Assembly (NCBI RefSeq): GCF_905220415.1 | Contig: NC_059544.1 | Span: 498,501-562,500 of the forward strand | Direction of reading: 5' to 3' | Length of the DNA stretch: 64,000 nucleotides | DNA from: Colias croceus | Taxonomy: Eukaryota; Arthropoda; Insecta; Lepidoptera; Pieridae | Shown: positions 38,472 through 49,000 of the stretch, piece by piece | How the letters are laid out: each line of letters starts with the position of its first letter | Numbering within the stretch: position 1 is the first letter of the stretch | Notes under the pieces: model-generated | What the model was told of the DNA's origin: nothing | The model's database searches: none | Seen by the model: the letters and a program-made list of their open reading frames with translations, nothing else | Program-made: the position numbers and the translations under genes

Positions 38472-41150
38472 AATACTTATTACACCTATATTTATATGTC
38501 TGACAGTAAATTGGACAAAATTATGACCTGAAACGTTATGTCCACAATAACATGTTGCTTAACGATTTTGTCTCTCAAAGGTTCTTAAACAGCTGATTCT
38601 GCAACCATTACGTAATCGTCATTAAAAAATATTACTTAAAACGTTATCTAGGAACTCTAAAATTATATGGCAATTGGTAATCGTGCTACTGTGGAGAATT
38701 ATAATTATTTAAATAGGTACTGTTTGGTTTACTATTATAGCGTCGTTAAATAGCTGCCTTATGATTTGTATAAAACAGAAATAGCTAAAGACCTAGTATA
38801 GAACCCTGTGGAACTCCAAAAATGTATTGATGACGTTGTGATATAATTTATAAATGTAAAACATGTGCATTTATTTAATGCATTTCCAATAAGTCATTAT
38901 CTAAATATAGAACTATCGTTCCTTATTTATAGTTCAATTTATGATTTGTCATGAATGAAAGAAAATTTACTTGAAAAATACTAGACTCAGCTTGAAATTT
39001 CAAAATTGTTACCAAAGCGTATCAATCTAGTCATAATTTATTGAAATAACCATTTATTAACTTTTCATTTAATTAAGATCTGTAAATCGTTAAACTTAAT
39101 AATGTAGATAATTTATATTGTTTTTTTTTATGCGGCGGCAAACCTTTCATATGAAAATTAGTATATTTTGAGATTCCTACCAAAAATGTACGAAGTTTTA
39201 TTTAAAATCGTTTGTTTAATGTGTTTTGTTATGATATAATATGTTAACAAGTAACTTATTTATTTTATCATATTTTTACGAATATTTTAGCAAATATTTG
39301 CTTCATACTTTTACACGTTTATATCTATTAAAAACAATGTAAAACGTGCTAAGACATCGCTATCAATAATTGCGCGAGGAATTGAATACAAGTGACAATA
39401 AATGATGTCAAATTAACAGCGAGGATGTGTAAATACAAATCTCGGATGATTGTTAGATTAAGATCTATTCTCAAGTGATATAAACGTACGTTCTAGTCCT
39501 ATATACATAAGGAATTAAAAAAATCACGATTAAAATATATGATATTGTGTGTATGTCGTAAAAAGGCGGTAAAAAATGACTCGATTATGGAAAGAAGTAC
39601 TACAGTACTAACTTATATGTATAAGTAGGAGGAACACTCAGAATATGTGACGTAATAAATAATGAGGTGAAATGGGCTTAAATGTCTATTAATAAGGGAA
39701 AGTTGTTCATACGGTATAGATAGATAAATAAATAGATCGATATTTTGCTTCGCCTAAATTAAAACCCCATGACGTATAGGTTATCGTTGAAATTAGTTGT
39801 TACACGTGACATGGTCCGGGTTCAATTTTATATCAAATCTCTTTTTAATGTTTTATAGCTAAGAGGGCTATAGATACAAACATACAAACTGATTTAATGA
39901 AGAATGACACGTGGAGCGATAGAGTGAAGAAATAAGAACCTTGGTCCATAGATTAGAGTAGAGTGTAGAGTAGACAATAGAGTTACAATACGTTGGTTGT
40001 ATTAGATGATTTATAACTTATTTCTTGTGATATTCTTCAAATTATTTTATTTTTAAATCAAATACAACATAATTTAAATTTATATATTTTTATAATTACG
40101 ACACTTATTTAATTTAATGTTCCGCACCTAGTTTCTCTTATGTCGTGTATAAATGTATTTTTAAATGATGTGGATGTAATCTCAATGGTTTTATATTTGT
40201 GCATGTATTAAAACTTTGCGGTGAACTTATTTAGATGTTTTTCGTGTAAGTACATTTTAAATTTTCAAGTTATTTATAATATCTAATAATAATTTTCAGT
40301 GTAAGTAGTTAAAAAATCCTGTGTTTATTTTCTATTCGTTTCTACTTCAGTATGTGTGTAATTGATAGAATCTTAAAGTTATATAATATTATATCGAATA
40401 ATTTCTTAGTATACATTGATTAATATTAATTTCAAGGTTGTGCTGTGAATACAAAAAAGTAACATTAAAGCAAGTGTATCCAGTTGGGAATTAAAGTGAG
40501 ATTGTATACAAATAGTTTTTATTTTCTAGCCTAGTTCACGAGCCTACAAGCGAATTTATTTGAATATTAAATTTAATTAGCTTTAACGCACTATTGTGAG
40601 GAAGTAATGTATAAAACATGTAAATTATATTGTGTTTATTTTCTCGTGTGCTACCATTTGTGCTACACATTATTTTAAGTATGTCAAAGATTTCTAGTCA
40701 CTTGATTTTGTTACGAATTTATTCCAATTTCTTCTTGTTATATATGTACTTTTATTTTATACTTTCATGTAAAAGTAGAAAAATGCGTTTATACTAGTAA
40801 TAGAATTTATGAATCTAGTACACTCTGATATTGGTACGAATATGACTGCATTTGCATTTTATTAAAGTTCTACATTATTGGAAACAATGTTTTTCTTATA
40901 TTTATTATCGCTTATTATTATGTTTTCTCAATATCGAAGTGTACTAGATTACGATACAATATGGGCTAATATGTGTTAGTCTTCATGAGAAGATTATTTG
41001 CAATAAGAAATACTGCCAAGTTATATGAATTGCGAATAAATCAGTTAATAAATATCAATAGCTGTTTAAATTTAAAATCATTCCAAATGTTACGTTGTGG
41101 TAGATTGTTAGAATTTTAAGACTGAATAAATAAATTACGGGATAAACTAT
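38472..41150 (+). other. Probable AREL1 3' UTR and downstream AT-rich DNA
   Basis: No gene seen. Several AATAAA signals exist, the last cluster at about 41124 (GAATAAATAAATTACGGG). Length of the UTR is not determinable. A reverse transcriptase crumb lies at 38785-38825 on the minus strand. Confidence 0.45.
38785..38825 (-). pseudogene. Non-LTR reverse transcriptase crumb
   Basis: Minus strand reads FGVPQGSILGL, the RT template-loop motif. No other blocks are nearby. Confidence 0.6.
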
Positions 41151-41574
41151 CTTTTATTTTTATCCCTAACCCTACCTACCTAAACTGCAGTATTCTCTCT
41201 ATAATCATAGATGTAATTCCTCTCTGAATTCAGAATTTAATATAGAATATGAATTCATAAAGTATGCATACAATTTGTTATTTCACTGTTCCCCATACAC
41301 AAGCCCATACACATTCAGATTCTTGTGTCAAAAAATACGTTGACGTGCGTTCTAAATTCTGAACCGAAAAATTAAGAATTCGGTAGGGCGAGCACGAATA
41401 ACATTCGAATTAGTTATTTTTTTTCACGGCAGAGGCGCTATTCAAATGCTCTCGTCGAAAATACTTGGAAAATACGAATAGGTACTTTGAGGTTTGGTGC
41501 CCACGCACATTTTTCTGTGCATTTCAATTCCAAAACACACATCGGTCTTTCGCAACTTTCATTATGTCATTTTC

Positions 41575-41729
41575 TACTGAACCAATTTGCATGTAATTTG
41601 GTCTAGAGATATTTTGATACCCGATGAAAGGACATAGGATAGGTTTTATCCCGGAAATCCCACGGGAACGGGAAGTATGCGGGTTTTTCTTTGACTGCGC
41701 GGGCGATGATGCGGGTGGAAAGCTAGTAG
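41575..41729 (+). repeat. Interspersed repeat B, copy 4
   Basis: CTACTGAACCAATTTGCATG, GAGATATTTTGATACCCGAT, GGAACGGGAAGTATGCGGGT and GGAAAGCTAGTAG. It lies between the convergent 3' ends of AREL1 and the coiled-coil gene. Confidence 0.85.
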
Positions 41730-41989
41730 TCTATATTATAGTATATATAGACACTGTGGCGATTTTTTTAAACGTTGTTTGTCATTTATATTTAAAACAA
41801 AACATATCTAGAAGTTATAAAAATGGTTCATTTTATTACATCCAAACTCCTGAAATTACTGAAAACATGAATAAATGACAAATTCTACAGATTAGCATGA
41901 CCACGGACACAGGTTCCATGATTTTCTTTAGGGGAAAGTAATAAGAGGAACACGACAGTTATAAATAAAACCAAAAATTATTTATAAAT

Positions 41990-42942
41990 TCTTTTATTAA
42001 AAACATAACTAAGTACAAGTTCTTATAAAGCTAATACAATAAACTTACCTAACAAAGGTGGCTCTTTTACATAATTAAAAACGGTAACAATACATACTCA
42101 CCAAACTTACAATATAATCTTATAAAAATATAATTATTACAATAACAATTATTAAAATACAGCTAACAATAATAAATTAACACGTCAAATTTACGCGCGT
42201 AAAAAATGATTCACATTCCATAGACTATAACAAGCTGCATAGATAAAAAAACATGGCGCATACAAATTATCGATATTTTTATGCAAATGATTCGCAGAAA
42301 CTGTGACAAAAGGTAGTTAATGTACACTTGCATCATTAAAACTGTTTTACATACAAGTGCATCCGTATCACAATAATGAGATATTTATTAACTGTTTAAA
42401 AGGCGGATCTTGTAATTATCTAATTATTTACACAGTACCTAAATAAACTTCTACGTTCTATAATATTATAAAGAAATATTTCAAAACTTACCTTCGCATG
42501 ATTTAATAATTAATAATTCGTAAAAATATAGGCATTTAGCATACACAATACAAAGCACGTTTCTTTGCGAATGAATTGTAACATTTCTGCGGTTATTTAC
42601 CATCTATTTTGGAAAAAAAAAACAATTCCTCCAATTTTAGTGGAATTGTTTTTCGAAAATGTTCGTGTGTGTAATGCATGCGTATTCTTCATTCTTAGCT
42701 ATTTGTGTATAAATGTGTATGTGTTGTGTCTGCGCCTACACGTAGTCAGTGCTTGTTTTTTTGTGTGCGCAAATTTGTGTGAGTTTGTGCGTGCGTTTGT
42801 GTGATTATGTGTGTGTATTTCTGTTTCCTATGTATATGCGTGCCAGTTTGTATGAATGTGTGCGTGTGTGTGTGTGTGTGTTTCTGTGCGTGTGTATAAA
42901 TATAAGCGTGTACGTATTGATATAGTGTATACGGTTCGTGTC
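41990..42942 (-). other. 3' UTR of the coiled-coil gene with poly(A) signal and TG/CA repeat
   Basis: On the minus strand the stop is followed by a CA-rich microsatellite (plus strand TG runs at 42790-42890), AT-rich sequence, and AATAAA (plus TTTATT 41993-41998). Confidence 0.5.
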
Positions 42943-43036
42943 CTAGCAGCCATGCCTGGCGGGAACTAGCGACCACATCAAAGCTTCAGAAAGGGAGAGA
43001 GGCCGCCGAAGCCAACTTCGCGCTGCGCCGAGCATC
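42943..43036 (-). CDS. Coiled-coil gene exon 9 (C-terminal end)
   Basis: Acceptor TTTCAG; in the frame set by exon 8 it reads RMLGAARSWLRRPLSLSEAL and stops at TAG 42945-42943. The exon is placed by phase and splice site only. Confidence 0.55.
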
Positions 43037-46000
43037 CTGAAACATACATTTGTTATAATAATATATGTTAAGCTATAAGCTTTCCGCCCGCGGCTTCGCC
43101 CGCGTTTTCGCCCGGTGGGATTTCAGGGATAAAACCTATTATATGTGTTAATCCAAGTTACCGCTAAATTTCATTGTAATCGGTTCAATTGTATTTGCGT
43201 GAAAAAGTAACAAACACACACACATTCTCACAAACTTTCGCATTTATAATATTAGTAGGATCTAGACACGCGGCAGCGTGTCAAGCCGAGTTCAAGCGAA
43301 GAGAACTGGCGAGCAGCAGCCGTGTGTATATTTACACGAACCATTTCGAGCCACTTTTCACCCTCTTATAACTCGAAAACTATTTGAGTTAAATAAACCA
43401 AATTTGGTACATATCAAGAGGACCTCAAGATAAACAAGAATCTTAAATTTCATAAATACAGATTAAACAGTTGCGTAGATATTAATATCCAAAAATCGCA
43501 ATTTTTAAGACTGACTGACTTATAGACATATACAAAACCTAACCCACTTCCAGATGACCTAGAAAGTTCAAATTTTGTAATCAGCTAGGTAATAGTGAGT
43601 GTACATAGGAAAAAATCAGAAAATACTGAATTTATTTGTATTTAATTTTTTTTTCAATGACATTAATTTTGTTTGTATGGAAAAATGGAAAATTTAAAAA
43701 AAATAGAAAATAGTATATTCATCTTACTTGTCTTAAAAAGTAGATCAAAACTAATCAGTGGCCGAAAAAAATTTTAAAATCCATCAATAAATGACTGAGA
43801 TATAGATTATTGAAGTTTACATATTTTAGGACGAAACATCTGTAGATTCGAAGCGACAGCTGACATCACACTCACTCGCGCTAGTATCGCTAGGGTGGAT
43901 TACTTCGATTGCATGATTTCTTAAACGTAAAATAAAAGAAAATTGTAATAAAAATATTGCTCATACCTACAGTTAAAAATAGTATATAATTTTACATATT
44001 CACATTTATTTATTCTTTATTTATGAGTGTTTAGTTTAGTTTTAATTTCAGTGTAAATAAATAAATAAATAAAATCTTTATTTTGCTTTAAACATGGTAT
44101 TCAATGGTGATACAATTATATTAATAAAGCACAAACATGTTCAGCCAATACAAGCATGCAAAAATAATTACCATAAATGGTGAATAAATGGTGGTTTCTA
44201 GAACCTCACAAAATATAAGCAGTATGTAAAACTAGCCTCATCAAATTATGGGGTTCAATAGGTCATTAGTTGTTTGCTTTGTGAAAATAATTATATTATT
44301 CAAATTTAAAAAGTTATATTTTGGAATAAACATTGTTCTCTAAGGGAAAATAAAACAATTGAATTTTCAGTCAACCTAAGAACTTAATACATCTTTGTAA
44401 ATAAATTTCTGGACTGTCTGCAGAACTTGGCACACATTAAGATCTCATTTCTTTTTTTGGCAAATTAAGTCAACGATTGAACTCGGCTCCAAATTTTACA
44501 TTTATGTTTTTGGTGGGATAGGATTCACAAAAAAGTATAGATACATTTGTAATTATATTTAGAAGAGTAGAGCTAGATAAGTAAACGCGTCGGTCTGTTA
44601 GAATGGAACGCTATTGTTCTATTAAATAATTAAAGCTGAACAGTTTTCTGTGTGGTTATAACATAGCTATCCTATGTCAAGTACATAATATAAATAACGT
44701 AAGAATTGTTTCGAATACAATTAAGAAAAATATCATTTCTTTTCTCTAAGAGGAACAACATTTACTTATATCAGATAAACTTTTTGGGATATTTTTTCTT
44801 GTTGAACAAAATGTTTAAATTTAGATCTCTATTTTATAAATATTTTTGAAGTGAAACTTCTATAACGGGGTTGGAAAGAAATTTAGTGTAACATTTTTTC
44901 GTTACGCGTGACATTTTTCCGTTACGATTCGACGAATTCCTGTAAAATTATTTTTTGAAAAATGAGGTCATAAAGAAGTTTCACTTCTTACGTGTGTACA
45001 CTAGTACACGCACACATTTTTTTTGCCTTTCTATTGAAACAAAAAGCCACACTAACCTAGTGAGCGGTTTGGGCCACCACTCCAACTGTTCCCTAGTGAC
45101 GCGCAGTTCTCGCTCAAGCGAAGCGAGATTCGCGCGAACTTCGCTCAGCTCCGCTCCGAGCGAGTCTCGCTCGAGCGATGTGAGCGAAACGCGCTCTTTG
45201 AGTTGTGCGCACTCGGTTGTGTACTGTTCACGAGCCCTGGATTTTAATTGTACATGTTGTAATAATCAATTGATAATTATTTTTTTGTAAAATTGCCTAA
45301 AATTGCAGCTAATAAACGGTTCCTAATTTTTGGGATCAAAATTCATCGGTTATATGTAAGTTACAACATAATCCCTGGTGGGTAAAATTGTATTTTATAT
45401 ACAGTATAGCTTCTACGTAGGTGACTGTACTGAAGTTTCTTTTTCAACTTATTTATAAAATCTTCAAACAAAATCCCAAAAAGTATGGATATACTGTAGC
45501 TGGGAGGTGGTGGACCTAGAGGCTGTAAGTAATTATAATAAATATAATATGTAATAAATATTTTACTAACAGAATCTCCTTCTGCAATCGTTTCTGCGTG
45601 TCTTCCAACAGCGTCTTTTTTTCATCCACATCACGCTGTAGAGCAGCCGCTTCTTCTTCAGCAGCCGAGAGAAGGGACTCGTGGTGGGTTAGATCGTCTT
45701 CCAAAATGGATATCTAAATTACAAGGAAAAAAATAATTATTACTGCCAAATTTATAGGATTGGATGTTATGTAAAATGCTTCTTTTTGTATGAACAGTAA
45801 GAAAGGATTTTAAACACTGCAAGAATTAGGACATTAATTGTTCAATTCAATTTATATTTTTTTGCGTATGCTGATGCTATGCTGTGTATATTTCATGTAT
45901 ATTTTTTTAAAACATTGTTATTCTGTGTTATTAAACGAAATTCACGATGTCTGAAACATTACATTAGGGGGCGAAAATTATGAATTGTTTTGAAATATTA

Positions 46001-49000
46001 TACGAACAAGGAACAATAAAAAACGTATGAAAAGAGCACTGTTCATATAACGGCCAAAGTATAAATAGAAATGTTTTTATAATATTACAATACATATTTA
46101 TTGACGTGACAACGTCTTATAATTCGATAGAGCCGGCTGCACGCCCGAAAAAACATGACTCATGCGGCGTTACCTCGCTCTGAGGCGTTCCGTGTAAGGC
46201 TTGAAGTGCAAGCGAGAGCGCGGAACGAGCGACAAAGAAGCACAATCGTTATCACGTTCAGTTATCGTCAGTAAACCGACTTTACAGACAACCAATTTTT
46301 TATCAACATAATATGTATTTTAAGAAACGTATAATGTGAATTGGACCAAACCCTTTTGGTCTTACCACATAACAATTCAAACACAATCTAACTTTAAACC
46401 GGGTCTGTCACTTAAATAGTTTACGACAAAACCAGATTAAAGAGAACCCGCGCTTAAAGTTAAACTCTGTCTAATTTTTAGTAGTAGTTTGACAAATCAC
46501 ATATCTAAAAATCACAATAGCATAATATAAATGAATACAAATAAAATCAAACACACCCTTCTATACGCATGGTCCCTCTGAGCCCGCGCGTCCCTCAACG
46601 CAGCGCGCTCCGAGAGCAACGCGTGCTCCGCGCTCGCGGCCGCGGCACGAGCGCCCTCTAACTCGTTGCGAGTGTTTCGCCAGCCTGACATACAGCCACA
46701 ATGATTAGAGTAAAGGATATTCGTGCTCCAGGAATGGCACATGGCTAAGAGCTGTCCGATTCCTGGAGAGCTAAAAAAAAATAACAAAGTGGCTTATTAT
46801 TATAAGAGCTAGCGCGCAAGAGCAACTTTTGTCTCCTTCACTATTTTGTCTCTCCCATCAACTCTATGGGCTAGTAAGAAAGTGTGCGCACGTAGCGACG
46901 CACCTTCCTATAGAGTTGATGGGAGAGACAAAATAGTTGCGGAGACAAAAGTTGCTCTTGCGCGCTAGCTCTTATAATAATAAGCAACATTTCAGTTGTT
47001 ACTTTTATAGCTTTCCAGGAATGGGACATGGCTAATTAGCCACATTTTAGTTTTTTTTAACGTTGCGGGTGTTGCGCCAACCTGACAGAATATAGCACTG
47101 TGTATTCACTCTATTTTGTTCTACTATTCGGTCTGTGTGACAACCCATCGTGACTAACTTAGACAGTTACGTCACTACATCTATACTAATATTATAAAAC
47201 TGAAGAATCTGTTTGTTTAAACGCGCTAATCTCAAGAACTACTGATCCGATTTGCTAAGAAGGAGCATATAATTATATCATATATTATATATCAATCGTA
47301 ATTTTAAAGGAATTCATAATGCTAAGAAGGAGCGGTACAATCAGGGTAGTGTAGTATATTTTTCAGGACATATTCTATAACACACGCACACTCTGTCTCA
47401 CGTACATAAACAAACGCATGTGACCACATAGTTCCTTCCTTATTCCTAGCATAAGACTATCAAGATTCGATTTGAATTAAGACACTAGGTACAATACATA
47501 TACACCACTCTACATGCACTCGCCAGCTCTACATCGCAAATCAACGCTACACATATCGCTCTACATATTTCGCTCTACATACTTTATATAAAAAGAACTA
47601 TACAAAGATTGTTAGTATCATATATTTGTGGTAAATAAAATATATCGACTAACCAATGCTCAATTCCGACAAACGATCTTCAACGGCACAAACATCCTGC
47701 TCTAAAGCAATTTTTTCCTACGAAAGAAATAGAGTTAAATCTTTTTAAAGTGGGTAATAATAATTCTCCAATTAGTGAAATAAAACTCGATAAAACCAGA
47801 TCATTAATAATTGTACCAACATCAGATCAGATATAGACTAAACTAGTCCCCTTAAATCGAAGCGAAAAAGTGATTACTAACTGAAATTTACGATAAGGTC
47901 ATGACGATAAAATCGAAGATAACATGATTCAATTTGATGATGAATTAAATCATGATATATCTTCGATTTTATCAAACAATCTTTGACACAACAAACAGGG
48001 ACAAAATCATGGGAAAAAGCCTAACCCTTTCCAAGATGGTTTTCTCAATATCCTTGTCCTTGAGCACTTGCTTGAGTCTCTCAATCTCCTTCATAGCGAG
48101 ACGCACCTTCGCGTTGTCGGAGTCGAGGAGGGACTTGAGCGCGCACACTTGGATACGCAGACGTTCGGAGCACGTCACCTTCGAATAGCGATAGTTTTGA
48201 TAAAATTGCATAGGTACCTACTAAATTTTCAGTGTATGGAACACCAAGCAATCGATTAAATCGCTCGGAAGTAGTACATTCCTATTTCCTTTGTTAAATA
48301 GCACATAATTATTAATCTGTTAAAAAAAAACATATAATTAAAAATTTAATTATGCTATGAAAAAATCATTTTTGTAAAAATTTAAATATAAAGTATTACT
48401 TACTAAGCCTACGACGTATACGTACGTACTTAAAATATTGTATAAGTAGTAAAATAATAAAAAATAAAACAAATTAAGTAACTTTATTCCTTCGATCTTT
48501 TTTTCACTACAATCCCTGTCAAGAAATACCAGGATCTACAAAAAAATGATAGGTAACAATGTAACACCTGAAACTCAAGCGTCTTCCGCAAACAGCGCAC
48601 TTCGCCCCGCCGCCTGCGCCACGCGGCCACGAGCACGAAGCGAGCGATCTTCGCTGCTGCCTGTTCTTCCGTAGCCGTGAGGAGACCGGGCGAACGGACA
48701 ATGGGAAGGGTTTTGTTTCGTCTGCGATGTTTATATTTAAATACAAACTTTTTATATAGGTTAACTTAATGGTGGGTTCAGACGCTTGCGTTCAGTACTT
48801 CAGTGCCATTCAACGAGCAGTTTGTGCATGAGCCCGTGTTTATTTGTCTGTACCGTAAGCGCGCGGGCTACTTGCCAGGCTGCTTGCCACACGTCTGAAC
48901 GTACCTTAAGTATTTTTGAATTGACTTTTTTTGAAGTAGAAACGACCAGTTCCAATTATTTTAAACTAGTTACTACTATTGAGAAGTTATGACAGAATTT

